Assembly (NCBI GenBank): GCA_946481615.1
Contig: CAMLOR010000132.1
Span: forward strand, 1 to 8,747
DNA length: 8,747 nt
Source: an uncultured Aquimonas sp.
GTDB lineage: Bacteria > Pseudomonadota > Gammaproteobacteria > Xanthomonadales > Xanthomonadaceae
Direction of reading: 5' to 3'
Shown here piece by piece: positions 1 to 5,889 of the stretch (position 1 is the first letter of the stretch; every line of letters begins with the position of its first letter). The notes beneath the pieces are model-generated. The model was not told the origin of the DNA. It saw only the letters and a program-made list of their open reading frames with translations, and did no database searches. The translations under genes were made by a program, and so were the position numbers.

Positions 1-892
1 GGGTGGCCGCCCTGCGCGTGCTGTACCCGCAGGCGCCGCCGGCCACCACGCCCGGGGAGACGGCGTGGGGGAGGGTCGCGCCCCAGGGATGCGCCGAAAC
101 GCGCAGGGCGACCAGCGAGAGCGCCGGGTTGGTGAAATCCGGGCCGAGCGGTCCGTTGCGCGAGTCGGCGAGGAAATCGCGCTGCTCGGCGAACACCGGC
201 TCGTTGTAGGCGTACTGCAGGCCGTACACCGTGCTCCAGCGATCGCCCGTGCTGCCGCCGGTGAATTCGAAATTGGCGCTGTCGCCGCCGCCTTCGGCCG
301 TGGTGCCGACGGTGCCGCGGATCGTGTGGCCGTCGTAGTTGGTGCGGGTGACGATGTTCACCACGCCGGCGATGGCGTCCGAACCGTAGATCGCCGAGGC
401 GCCGCCGGTCAGGACTTCGATGCGCTCGACCACGCCGGCCGGGATGGCGCGCACGTTCACGACGTTGTTGTCGCGGTTGTACGGCTGCGGATACTGCGCC
501 GGGCGGCGGCCGTTGATCAGCGTCAGCGTGTAGCCGGGGCCGAGGTTGCGCAGGTTCACCACCTGGGCGTTCGGCGTGAAGCCGGCCGTCGCCAGGTCGC
601 CGGTGAAGGAGGCAGTGGTGTTCTGGTTGAGCGTCTGCAGGGCGTCGCCGACGGTCTGGAAGCCTTCGCGGTCGATGTCCTCGCGCGTGATCACCGTGAC
701 CGGCGCCGGACCTTCGACCTCGGAGCGCTTGATGCGCGAACCGACGACGACGATCTCGTCGAGCTGCTCGGTGTCTTCGTCGTCCTGCTCGGTGTCGGAC
801 TGGGCGAGCGCCAGGTTCGACATCGGCAGGAACAGGGCCGCAGCGAGCGCGAGCGCGAGCGGGCTCCGGGTGTAACCGGTGAGTTTCGTCAT
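1..892 (-). CDS. TonB-dependent outer-membrane receptor, N-terminal part (runs off left edge)
   Basis: The frame is open without a stop from ATG 892-890 to the left edge, giving the first 297 residues; the rest of the beta-barrel is outside the window. Residues 1-31 look like a Sec signal peptide (basic start, hydrophobic core LALALAAALFLP, likely cut after ALAQ). An acidic linker follows, then a TonB-box-like DEIVVVGSRIKR at about 45-56. The plug domain spans about 60-182, with VTVITREDID, LINGRRP, ERIEVLTGGASAIYGSDAIAGVVNIVTR-type signatures (about 157-183). Barrel strands begin near 190. The protein would sit in the outer membrane and import a siderophore, carbohydrate or other ligand using TonB-ExbBD energy; the ligand cannot be told from this part. 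It is divergent from mrp. The sequence before the ATG lacks a good Shine-Dalgarno, so the exact start is less certain than the family. Confidence 0.93.
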   Translation of the reverse strand, partial: MTKLTGYTRSPLALALAAALFLPMSNLALAQSDTEQDDEDTEQLDEIVVVGSRIKRSEVEGPAPVTVITREDIDREGFQTVGDALQTLNQNTTASFTGDLATAGFTPNAQVVNLRNLGPGYTLTLINGRRPAQYPQPYNRDNNVVNVRAIPAGVVERIEVLTGGASAIYGSDAIAGVVNIVTRTNYDGHTIRGTVGTTAEGGGDSANFEFTGGSTGDRWSTVYGLQYAYNEPVFAEQRDFLADSRNGPLGPDFTNPALSLVALRVSAHPWGATLPHAVSPGVVAGGACGYSTRRAAT

Positions 893-941
893 GAGGGAAG
901 TCCCGAAAAAACGTTATGAATCAGGGTTCACCTTGGGCCAG

Positions 942-965
942 GTGGCTTTCCCCCCGGAAAGTCAC
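942..965. other. Hairpin in the leader of the TonB-dependent receptor gene
   Basis: GTGGCTTTCC (942-951) and GGAAAGTCAC (956-965) form a 10-bp inverted repeat around a CCCC loop, with one non-Watson-Crick position (945/962). In plus-strand RNA that position is a G-U pair; in minus-strand RNA it is a C-A mismatch. It lies about 50-73 nt upstream of the receptor ATG, so it would be in that gene's 5' leader if transcription starts further right. There is no T-run, so it is not an intrinsic terminator. Its role is unknown; it could be an operator or an RNA structure. Confidence 0.4.
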
Positions 966-991
966 GGCAATTTTCTGCAAGGCTTAACGGG

Positions 992-1000
992 AACATAACA
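992..1000 (-). promoter_or_regulatory. Possible extended -10 promoter element for the TonB-dependent receptor
   Basis: Read on the minus strand, this is TGTTATGTT, an extended -10 pattern (TGn followed by TATGTT). It would start transcription near 985 and give a leader of roughly 90 nt. The hexamer 17 bp upstream (GCACAG on the minus strand) is a poor -35, so the call rests mainly on the -10 and its position in an AT-richer patch of the divergent gap. The whole gap 893-1113 holds no plausible gene. Confidence 0.25.
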
Positions 1001-1081
1001 CAGCTTTTCCGGCCCTGTGCGGTCCGATTGTTAAAAACGTTCGGGGTTTCCCGTTCGCTTCGCCGCAAACGGTCGCGGGGC

Positions 1082-1087
1082 TAGGAT
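1082..1087 (+). promoter_or_regulatory. Likely -10 box of mrp/apbC
   Basis: GC-TAGGAT resembles the GCTAGAAT-type -10 seen again before dcd in this window. Initiation would fall near 1094, leaving a leader of about 20 nt before ATG 1114. That leader has no clear Shine-Dalgarno. No good -35 hexamer is visible at 17 bp. Confidence 0.35.
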
Positions 1088-1113
1088 GGCGCCCCCATTC
1101 CCCGGTATTCCTC

Positions 1114-2205
1114 ATGTCCTCCGCGCTCCAAGACCTGGTCAAGAACCGCCTGTCCGCCTTCGTCGATCCCCACACCGGCCGCGATCTCGTCGCAGGCGGG
1201 GCGCTGAAGGGAGTGGGCGTGGACGGCGACCGGGTGGCGGTGGATCTGGTGCTGGGTTATCCGGCGCGCAGCTGGCACGCGGCGCTGGCGGCCGAGGTGA
1301 AGACCGCGCTCGAAGCGGTGCCGGGCATCGGCGCGGCCACCGTCTCGGTGACGTCGCGCGTCGCGCCGCACCAGGTCCAGAAGGATCTCTCGCCGCTGCC
1401 GGACGTGAAGAACATCATCGCCGTGGCCTCGGGCAAGGGCGGCGTCGGCAAGTCCACCACGGCGGTGAACCTTGCCCTGGCCCTGGCGGCGGAAGGTGCG
1501 CGCGTGGGCATCCTGGACGCCGACATCTATGGTCCCAGCATCCCGCGCATGCTGGGCGTGGCGGGCAAGCCGGATACCGTCGACGGCCAGAAGATCGTGC
1601 CCAAGTCCGGGCACGGCGTGCAGGCGATGTCGATCGGCTTCCTGATCGAGGAAGACACGCCGATGATCTGGCGCGGCCCGATGGTGACGCAGGCGCTGCA
1701 GCAGTTGCTCAACGAGACGCGCTGGGACGATCTCGACTACCTCGTCATCGATCTGCCGCCGGGCACCGGCGACATCCAGCTCACGCTCTGCCAGCGCGTG
1801 CCCGTGTCGGGGGCGGTGATCGTCACCACGCCGCAGGACATCGCCCTGCTGGACGCGCGCAAGGCGCTGAAGATGTTCGAGAAGGTGGAAGTGCCGGTGC
1901 TGGGCATCGTCGAGAACATGGCGATCCACGTCTGCTCGAACTGCGGCCATGCCGAGCATGTGTTCGGGCAGGGCGGCGGGCAGGCCATGGCGGAACAGTA
2001 CGGCGTGCCGCTGCTCGGTTCGTTGCCACTGGCCATGCACATCCGCGAGCAGGCCGACGCCGGCCAGCCGACCGTGGTTTCGGCGCCCGAATCGGAAGCG
2101 GCGGCGCGCTACCGCGACATCGCACGCCGCACGGCGGCCCGGCTTTCGCTGCGTGGACGGAACAAGTCGATCCAGTTCCCGAATATCGTGATCCAGAACA
2201 CGTGA
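1114..2205 (+). CDS. apbC: Mrp/ApbC family iron-sulfur cluster carrier ATPase
   Basis: This 363-residue protein is full length for the family. Residues about 5-85 form the N-terminal MIP18/DUF59-type domain. A linker leads to a MinD/Mrp P-loop ATPase domain with the deviant Walker A GKGGVGKST (107-115), the switch I motif DADIYGPSIPRMLG (135-148) and the switch II motif DLPPGTGD (213-220). The CxxC pair expected to hold the bridging Fe-S cluster is present as C274 and C277 (VCSNCGH). Family knowledge: cytosolic Mrp/ApbC proteins bind and transfer Fe-S clusters to apo-proteins as dimers in an ATPase-dependent way. ATG 1114 is chosen because the conserved domain begins directly after it, although no Shine-Dalgarno is visible. 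No intrinsic terminator is seen behind the gene. The gene stands alone, divergent from the TonB-dependent receptor. Confidence 0.95.
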   Translation: MSSALQDLVKNRLSAFVDPHTGRDLVAGGALKGVGVDGDRVAVDLVLGYPARSWHAALAAEVKTALEAVPGIGAATVSVTSRVAPHQVQKDLSPLPDVKNIIAVASGKGGVGKSTTAVNLALALAAEGARVGILDADIYGPSIPRMLGVAGKPDTVDGQKIVPKSGHGVQAMSIGFLIEEDTPMIWRGPMVTQALQQLLNETRWDDLDYLVIDLPPGTGDIQLTLCQRVPVSGAVIVTTPQDIALLDARKALKMFEKVEVPVLGIVENMAIHVCSNCGHAEHVFGQGGGQAMAEQYGVPLLGSLPLAMHIREQADAGQPTVVSAPESEAAARYRDIARRTAARLSLRGRNKSIQFPNIVIQNT

Positions 2206-2239
2206 CGGTCCCGTCCGGTGATCCGGTTCGCGCTATTGA

Positions 2240-2255
2240 TGTGAACTAGTTCACA
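2240..2255. promoter_or_regulatory. Perfect CRP/Clp-type operator TGTGA-N6-TCACA
   Basis: TGTGAACTAGTTCACA is a 16-bp perfect palindrome and matches the CRP consensus TGTGA-N6-TCACA at every fixed base. In xanthomonads the CRP homologue Clp recognises the same consensus and is known to control secreted enzymes. The site lies 202 bp before the GTG start of the secreted protease and 34 bp after mrp stops, so the protease is the obvious target. A -35-like TTGCCA follows at 2263-2268, but no convincing -10 sits 17 bp behind it, so I cannot fix the start point or say whether the site activates or represses. Confidence 0.7.
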
Positions 2256-2383
2256 AAATTAGTTGCCAGAGCAACCGCCTACGACCGTTCATTCCGTTTT
2301 TCATGCCGCTCGTCGGCCGAATGCGACGATTGTTGCGATGCCGCATGCTTTCACGAGCAACGACTCCTAGGGTCCTTCCCCAC

Positions 2384-2412
2384 GCGCCCGGCCGGTGACA
2401 CCGACCGGGCGC
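2384..2412 (+). other. Strong GC-rich leader hairpin before the protease gene
   Basis: GCGCCCGGCCGG (2384-2395) pairs with CCGACCGGGCGC (2401-2412) around the 5-nt loop TGACA. That is 12 positions with one mismatch (2392/2404). No T-run follows, so it is not a standard intrinsic terminator. It ends 44 nt before the GTG start and would lie in the protease mRNA leader, where it could protect the transcript, attenuate it, or be the remnant of an extragenic palindrome. Confidence 0.5.
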
Positions 2413-2442
2413 TGTCATTCGGGGACCAAAACCACTTCTGTC

Positions 2443-2447
2443 GGGAG
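2443..2447 (+). promoter_or_regulatory. Ribosome-binding site that decides the protease start
   Basis: GGGAG is followed by 9 nt and then GTG 2457. The in-frame TTG at 2451 is only 3 nt away, which is too close for normal initiation. The spacing favours GTG 2457. Confidence 0.7.
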
Positions 2448-2456
2448 AAGTTGCAA

Positions 2457-3830
2457 GTGATCAAGCGCACCACGCTCACCACGCTTTCCCTCGCCATCGC
2501 CGCTGCGATGGCTGCTTCCGCCGCCAATGCCGGTGGCCGCTCGGATCTCGTCCTGGCCGCGCTCGCCGCGGGCAAGGCGCAGCACACGCCGGGCGAACTG
2601 CTCATCCAGTTCTCGGGCCGCGCCACGGCCGCCGACCGCAACGCGGTGCGTGCGGGCCTGGGCGCCCATCGCGTCGAAACCGTGCGGGGTGCGCGGAACG
2701 GTGCGGGCGACCTGGAACTGGTCCGCCTGGCTCCGGGCCTGGCCGTGGCCGATGCCGTGCGCGGCCTCGACGGCGTGGCCGGCGTGGAATTCGCCGAGCC
2801 GAACTGGAGCTATTTCCACAACGCCGTCTCGAACGACACCTACGCCGCCAACGGCACGCTGTGGGGCATGTACGGCGATTCCTCCTCGCCCGCCAACCAG
2901 TGGGGCTCGCAGGCCGCCGAGGCCTGGGCCGCCGGCCACACCGATTGCGGCAACGTGATCGTGGGCGTGATCGACGAGGGCATCTACTTCAACCACGAAG
3001 ACCTCGCCGGCAACATCTGGAGCAATCCCTTCGATCCGGCCAATGGCGTGGACGACGACGGCAACGGCTACGTCGACGACACCCGCGGCTGGGATTTCGA
3101 CGGCGGCAGCAACAACATCAACTCCGGCGGCGCCAACGACGACCACGGCACGCACGTGGCCGGCACCATCGGCGGCATGGGCGGCAACGGCAAGGGCGTG
3201 GCCGGCGTGTGCTGGAGCGGCATCAAGATGATCTCCGCCAAGTTCCTCGGCCGCCGCGGCGGTTCGACGGCGAACGCGGTGAAGGCGGTCGACTACATCA
3301 CCGACCTCAAGACCCGCCACGGCCTCAATATCGTCGCCACCAACAATTCGTGGGGCGGCGGCGGTTTCTCGCAGGCGCTGCAGGACGCCATCGGCCGCGC
3401 GAACAACGCGAACATCCTGTTCGTGGCGGCCGCCGGCAACGACGCCTACGACAACGACGCGCAGGCCAGCTACCCGTCGAACTACCCGAACGCCAACATC
3501 ATCGCCGTGGCCTCGACGACGAACACCGGCGCGCTGTCGAGCTTCTCGCAGTGGGGCAAGACGACGGTCGACCTGGGTGCGCCGGGTTCGTCCATCGCCT
3601 CGACCGTGCCGAAGTCCTCGAAGGGCCAGGTGGTTTCGGCCTACGCCAGCTACAGCGGCACCTCGATGGCCACGCCGCACGTGACGGGCTGCGCCGCGCT
3701 CTACGCCTCCTCGCACGCGGGCGCCAACGCCGCGTCGATCAAGTCGGCGATCCTGGCCGCCACGGTGCCCACCGCTTCGCTCACCAACAAGGTGGCGACC
3801 GGCGGACGCCTGAACTGCAGCGGCTTCTGA
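2457..3830 (+). CDS. Secreted subtilisin-family serine protease (peptidase S8)
   Basis: The gene encodes 457 residues from GTG 2457; the TTG at 2451 is in frame but badly spaced from the ribosome-binding site. Residues 1-25 are a Sec signal peptide (IKR start, hydrophobic LSLAIAAAMAA, cut after AANA). Residues about 46-118 look like an I9-type inhibitory propeptide (PGELLIQFSG to VEFAEPNW). The catalytic domain follows, with D173 (VIDEGI), H230 (DDHGTHVAG), oxyanion N328 (AAAGND) and S403 (GTSMATPHVTG). A D/N-rich loop, NGVDDDGNGYVDD (196-208), is likely to bind calcium. Cysteines 164, 252, 412 and 454 could form two disulfides. The protein ends right after the catalytic domain with no PPC or proprotein-convertase module. 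It should be exported by Sec, probably leave the cell by type II secretion, and degrade extracellular protein. Oddity: Glu follows the catalytic Asp where many subtilisins have Ser or Thr. Confidence 0.95.
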   Translation: MIKRTTLTTLSLAIAAAMAASAANAGGRSDLVLAALAAGKAQHTPGELLIQFSGRATAADRNAVRAGLGAHRVETVRGARNGAGDLELVRLAPGLAVADAVRGLDGVAGVEFAEPNWSYFHNAVSNDTYAANGTLWGMYGDSSSPANQWGSQAAEAWAAGHTDCGNVIVGVIDEGIYFNHEDLAGNIWSNPFDPANGVDDDGNGYVDDTRGWDFDGGSNNINSGGANDDHGTHVAGTIGGMGGNGKGVAGVCWSGIKMISAKFLGRRGGSTANAVKAVDYITDLKTRHGLNIVATNNSWGGGGFSQALQDAIGRANNANILFVAAAGNDAYDNDAQASYPSNYPNANIIAVASTTNTGALSSFSQWGKTTVDLGAPGSSIASTVPKSSKGQVVSAYASYSGTSMATPHVTGCAALYASSHAGANAASIKSAILAATVPTASLTNKVATGGRLNCSGF

Positions 3831-3852
3831 TCGTCGCTCGGGGTTGAATCGG

Positions 3853-3886
3853 AAGGCCCGGAGGCGACTCCGGGCCTTTCTTTTTT
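3853..3886 (+). terminator. Intrinsic (rho-independent) terminator of the protease gene
   Basis: AAGGCCCGGAG (3853-3863) pairs perfectly over 11 bp with CTCCGGGCCTT (3868-3878) around the loop GCGA, followed by TTTCTTTTTT (3877-3886). It begins 22 bp after the protease stop and separates this transcript from the lipoprotein gene. Confidence 0.93.
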
Positions 3887-3898
3887 GGCACGTTGGTG

Positions 3899-3916
3899 CC
3901 GTGTCGCGGGACACGG
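3899..3916. other. Short perfect hairpin upstream of the lipoprotein gene
   Basis: CCGTGTC (3899-3905) and GACACGG (3910-3916) form a perfect 7-bp inverted repeat around GCGG. It lies just past the protease terminator and about 47 bp before ATG 3963. It could be an operator near a -10-like TACGCT at 3933-3938, or chance in GC-rich DNA. Confidence 0.25.
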
Positions 3917-3950
3917 GGGCGGCGTTCTCCGCTACGCTCAGGGTTCCCGC

Positions 3951-3956
3951 GGAGGG
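3951..3956 (+). promoter_or_regulatory. Ribosome-binding site that decides the lipoprotein start
   Basis: GGAGGG with 6 nt to ATG 3963 is the best Shine-Dalgarno on this strand. The frame stays open upstream to 3885, but this site and the lipoprotein signal right after the ATG fix the start at 3963. Confidence 0.8.
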
Positions 3957-3962
3957 CTCGCC

Positions 3963-4517
3963 ATGCGAAACGTGCTCGTGCTGGTGCTTGTGTTGTTCCT
4001 TGCCGCTTGCGGTTCGCTCGGTACGTTGCATGCGTCCAGGGAACGGCGTGCGCAGATCGCCGATTACCAGCGCGTGGTCGTGGCGGAGTTCACCCACGAC
4101 GACGATCCGGGCGCGGAAGAAGGGCGCGACGCTTTCCGCGCGAAGATCGCCGAGGAATTGCGCGCGGTGCGCGCCTTCGGCGAAGTCGCGATGGACCACG
4201 CCGAAGCGCCCGCGCTGAAGATCTCGGGCAACATCGAGGAATGGAAGGTCGGCAACGTGGCCGCGCGCACGCTGGTGGGCTTCGTGGGCATGAGCGAATT
4301 CGATGCCACGGTCGTGTTCAGCGACCTCGCCACGGGCGAGGAACTCGGACGCCTGAAGGTCAACCGCAACAGCTGGCCGCTGCCGATCGGCACCGCCGTC
4401 AACGTGGTGCAATCGGTGGAGTTCCACATGAACCAGGCCGCCAGGCGCATCGCGCACGAACTGGCCAAGGCCAAGGGCCTGGCGGTGCAGGAGCCGCAGG
4501 CGGCCGGCGGGCGCTAG
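3963..4517 (+). CDS. Small lipoprotein, possibly DUF4410-like
   Basis: The protein has 184 residues. It starts with a lipoprotein signal: basic MRN, a run of Val/Leu, and the lipobox LAAC with C16 as the lipidated residue. It should therefore be anchored to the inner or outer membrane facing the periplasm; G17-S18 do not suggest the inner-membrane Asp signal, so the outer membrane is more likely. The mature part is about 168 residues, with a central segment rich in beta-like strands ([47 protein letters not shown]) and a C-terminal helix ([16 protein letters not shown]). This layout resembles DUF4410-type lipoproteins, but I judge that by eye and the function is unknown. It begins 77 bp after the protease terminator and so has its own promoter. 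The TAG stop overlaps the -10 box of dcd. Confidence 0.85.
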   Translation: MRNVLVLVLVLFLAACGSLGTLHASRERRAQIADYQRVVVAEFTHDDDPGAEEGRDAFRAKIAEELRAVRAFGEVAMDHAEAPALKISGNIEEWKVGNVAARTLVGFVGMSEFDATVVFSDLATGEELGRLKVNRNSWPLPIGTAVNVVQSVEFHMNQAARRIAHELAKAKGLAVQEPQAAGGR

Positions 4518-4520
4518 AAT
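4515..4520 (+). promoter_or_regulatory. Likely -10 box of dcd
   Basis: GC-TAGAAT matches the -10 consensus in five of six bases and has the GCTAGAAT form typical of xanthomonad promoters. Its first three bases are the stop codon of the lipoprotein gene. Transcription would begin near 4527, about 23 nt before ATG 4550. No good -35 is visible. Confidence 0.45.
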
Positions 4521-4549
4521 CGCGGCCTTCGACGAACCGCCCAGACCCG

Positions 4550-5119
4550 ATGACCATCAAGAGCGACAAGTGGATCCGCCGCATGGCGCAGCAGCACGGC
4601 ATGATCGAGCCGTTCGAGCCCGGCCAGGTCAAGCAGAACTCCTCCGGCGGGCGCATCGTCTCCTACGGCACCTCGAGCTACGGCTACGACGTGCGCTGCG
4701 CCAACGAGTTCAAGATCTTCACCAACATCAACTCGACCATCGTCGACCCCAAGAACTTCGACCCGACGAGCTTCGTCGACGTCGTCTCCGACGTGTGCAT
4801 CATCCCGCCGAATTCCTTCGCGCTGGCGCGCACCGTCGAATATTTCCGCATCCCGCGCAGCACCCTGGTGGTGTGCCTGGGCAAGAGCACCTACGCGCGC
4901 TGCGGCATCATCGTCAACGTGACGCCGCTGGAGCCGGAGTGGGAAGGCCACGTCACGCTCGAGTTCTCCAACACCACGCCGCTGCCGGCCAAGATCTACG
5001 CCCACGAAGGCGTGGCGCAGATGCTGTTCTACGAATCGGACGAGGTCTGCGAGACTTCGTACAAGGATCGTGGCGGCAAGTACCAGGGGCAGCGCGGCGT
5101 CACGTTGCCGCGGACCTGA
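4550..5119 (+). CDS. dcd: dCTP deaminase
   Basis: The enzyme converts dCTP to dUTP and ammonia in the cytosol, which supplies dUMP for thymidylate synthesis. The 189 residues closely match my memory of xanthomonad Dcd throughout: [22 protein letters not shown] at the start, [13 protein letters not shown] (38-50), the active-site stretch [16 protein letters not shown] (111-126), and [15 protein letters not shown] with the catalytic glutamate at E138, the same number as in E. coli. The nucleotide-binding tail [18 protein letters not shown] is complete. The family works as a homotrimer. This is the dCTP-to-dUTP type: the sequence does not suggest a bifunctional dCTP deaminase/dUTPase, but I cannot exclude that by eye. 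ATG 4550 has no clear Shine-Dalgarno but matches the family start. The gene lies 32 bp after the lipoprotein and is convergent with pcp. Confidence 0.97.
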   Translation: MTIKSDKWIRRMAQQHGMIEPFEPGQVKQNSSGGRIVSYGTSSYGYDVRCANEFKIFTNINSTIVDPKNFDPTSFVDVVSDVCIIPPNSFALARTVEYFRIPRSTLVVCLGKSTYARCGIIVNVTPLEPEWEGHVTLEFSNTTPLPAKIYAHEGVAQMLFYESDEVCETSYKDRGGKYQGQRGVTLPRT

Positions 5120-5139
5120 GTCCGGCATCCGGGGCGCAA

Positions 5140-5225
5140 CGTCGTCCCCGCGAAGGCGGGGACCCAGTGACGTTGCTCTCCGGCACGCCGCAAGTCGCTG
5201 GATTCCCGCCTGCGCGGGAATGACG
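5140..5225. repeat. REP/BIME-like double-hairpin inverted repeat between dcd and pcp
   Basis: Two perfect hairpins lie in mirror orientation: GTCCCCGC-GAAG-GCGGGGAC (5144-5163) and ATTCCCGC-CTGC-GCGGGAAT (5202-5221). The two halves are also imperfect inverted copies of each other (5140-5171 against 5195-5225, with mostly transition differences), and the match continues inward as GTTGC/GCAAG. The shared core, CGTC, hairpin, CCAG, is typical of dispersed extragenic palindromes in this group, often moved by REP-associated tyrosine transposases; none is present here. It sits between convergent genes and ends 2 bp from the pcp stop, so it may also act as a two-way terminator or mRNA end stabiliser, although it has no T-run. 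Confidence 0.8.
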
Positions 5226-5227
5226 GA

Positions 5228-5878
5228 TTACCAGAGCGTCCCCAAGGCCTCGTGCGAATCATGCTGCTGCGTCGCGGCCGCCTCCAGCGCGGCCAGCACG
5301 CCCAGCCGCATCGTGGCCAGATCGAGCGCAGGCGCCCCGGCATGCGCGGCCGCCTGCGCGGGCAGGTAGGGCACGTGCAGGAAGCCCGCGCGCAGCGCCG
5401 GCCAACGCGTGGCGGCGAGATGGCGCAGCGCGAAGAACACCGCGTTGCAGACGTAGGTGCCCGCGCTCAGCGACAGTTCCGCCGGTACGCCGGCTTCGAT
5501 CATCGCGCGCAGCATCGCCTTCACCGGCAGGCCGGAAAGATAGGCGTCCGGTGCGCCTGGAATCACCGGCACGTCGACTGGCTGCTCGCCCGCGTTGTCC
5601 GGAATGCGTGCATCGATCAGGTTCAGCGCCACGCGCTCGAGCGACAGGCGCGCGCGGCCGCCGGCCTGTCCGACGCCCAGCACGATGGCCGGCCGCACGC
5701 GATCGATTTCGCGTTCCAGCGCAGCCAGGCCGTCGCGGAACGCGACGGGCAGCAGCGTCGTGGTCACGACGTGGCCGGCCACCTCGGCGCCTTGCAGTCC
5801 GCGCAACAGCTCTTCGGCGGGATTGATGGCCTCGCCGCCGAAGGGCTCGAAGCCGGGGATGAGGATCGCGGGCGTCAT
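5228..5878 (-). CDS. pcp: Pyroglutamyl-peptidase I
   Basis: This cytosolic cysteine peptidase (family C15) removes N-terminal pyroglutamate (5-oxoproline) from peptides and proteins. At 216 residues it is the usual length. The catalytic triad falls at the canonical family numbers: E81 (SLERVALN), C144 (GTYVCNAVF) and H168 (FLHVPYLP). The N-terminal [14 protein letters not shown] (9-22) is the usual PFGG-NP substrate-pocket motif. The product, 5-oxoproline, is the substrate of 5-oxoprolinase, whose PxpA subunit is encoded on the same strand about 2.3 kb upstream with two membrane-protein genes between. Its ATG is only 11 bp from the divergent mpg start, so its promoter must overlap the mpg 5' end. 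No Shine-Dalgarno is visible. The stop is almost touched by the REP-like repeat. Confidence 0.97.
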   Translation of the reverse strand: MTPAILIPGFEPFGGEAINPAEELLRGLQGAEVAGHVVTTTLLPVAFRDGLAALEREIDRVRPAIVLGVGQAGGRARLSLERVALNLIDARIPDNAGEQPVDVPVIPGAPDAYLSGLPVKAMLRAMIEAGVPAELSLSAGTYVCNAVFFALRHLAATRWPALRAGFLHVPYLPAQAAAHAGAPALDLATMRLGVLAALEAAATQQHDSHEALGTLW

Positions 5879-5883
5879 ACACT
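5878..5883 (+). promoter_or_regulatory. Possible -10 box of mpg, implying a leaderless mRNA
   Basis: TACACT ends 6 nt before ATG 5890, so initiation would fall on or next to the A of the start codon. There is no Shine-Dalgarno between them, which fits a leaderless transcript. The hexamer overlaps the first base of pcp, and no clear -35 is visible inside pcp. Confidence 0.3.
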
Positions 5884-5889
5884 GCGAGC

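Larger units (their letters stand above)
2206..2456. other. Intergenic regulatory region before the S8 protease
   Basis: This 251-bp gap is visibly less GC-rich in its first half than the flanking genes and carries no plausible coding frame. It contains the CRP/Clp-type palindrome (2240-2255), a small perfect hairpin GTTGC-CAGA-GCAAC (2262-2275), a strong GC-rich hairpin (2384-2412) and the protease ribosome-binding site (2443-2447). I see no other element and no terminator for mrp. Confidence 0.7.

Noticed and set aside
65..919. A 284-codon plus-strand frame opposite the TonB-dependent receptor
   Set aside because: The minus strand gives an unmistakable signal peptide, TonB box and plug domain over the same bases, while the plus frame is Arg/Val/Asp-rich without a domain or ribosome-binding site.
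1081..2249. Long open frames on both strands overlapping mrp
   Set aside because: Mrp has all its motifs in one frame. The others are high-GC shadows with Arg/His-rich translations.
2262..2275. GTTGC-CAGA-GCAAC small hairpin as an operator
   Set aside because: It is only 5 bp per arm and overlaps a -35-like TTGCCA; it is not distinguishable from chance, so it is only mentioned within the intergenic region.
3885..3962. Upstream extension of the lipoprotein gene
   Set aside because: The extension would place 26 non-signal residues before the lipobox, runs through the terminator T-tract and lacks a ribosome-binding site, whereas GGAGGG sits 6 nt before ATG 3963.
2415..4457. A 680-codon open frame on the minus strand across the protease, its terminator and the lipoprotein
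   Set aside because: It lies opposite two well-supported genes and crosses a strong intrinsic terminator. Its translation is rich in Val, Ala, Arg, His and Gly with no recognisable domain, as expected from the antisense frame of GC-rich codons.
5202..5221. Match to the neisserial dRS3 pattern ATTCCC-N8-GGGAAT, suggesting a phage integration site
   Set aside because: The match is to a short palindromic pattern, the host does not look like Neisseria, the mirror-image partner hairpin explains it better as a REP-like unit, and no phage gene is near.
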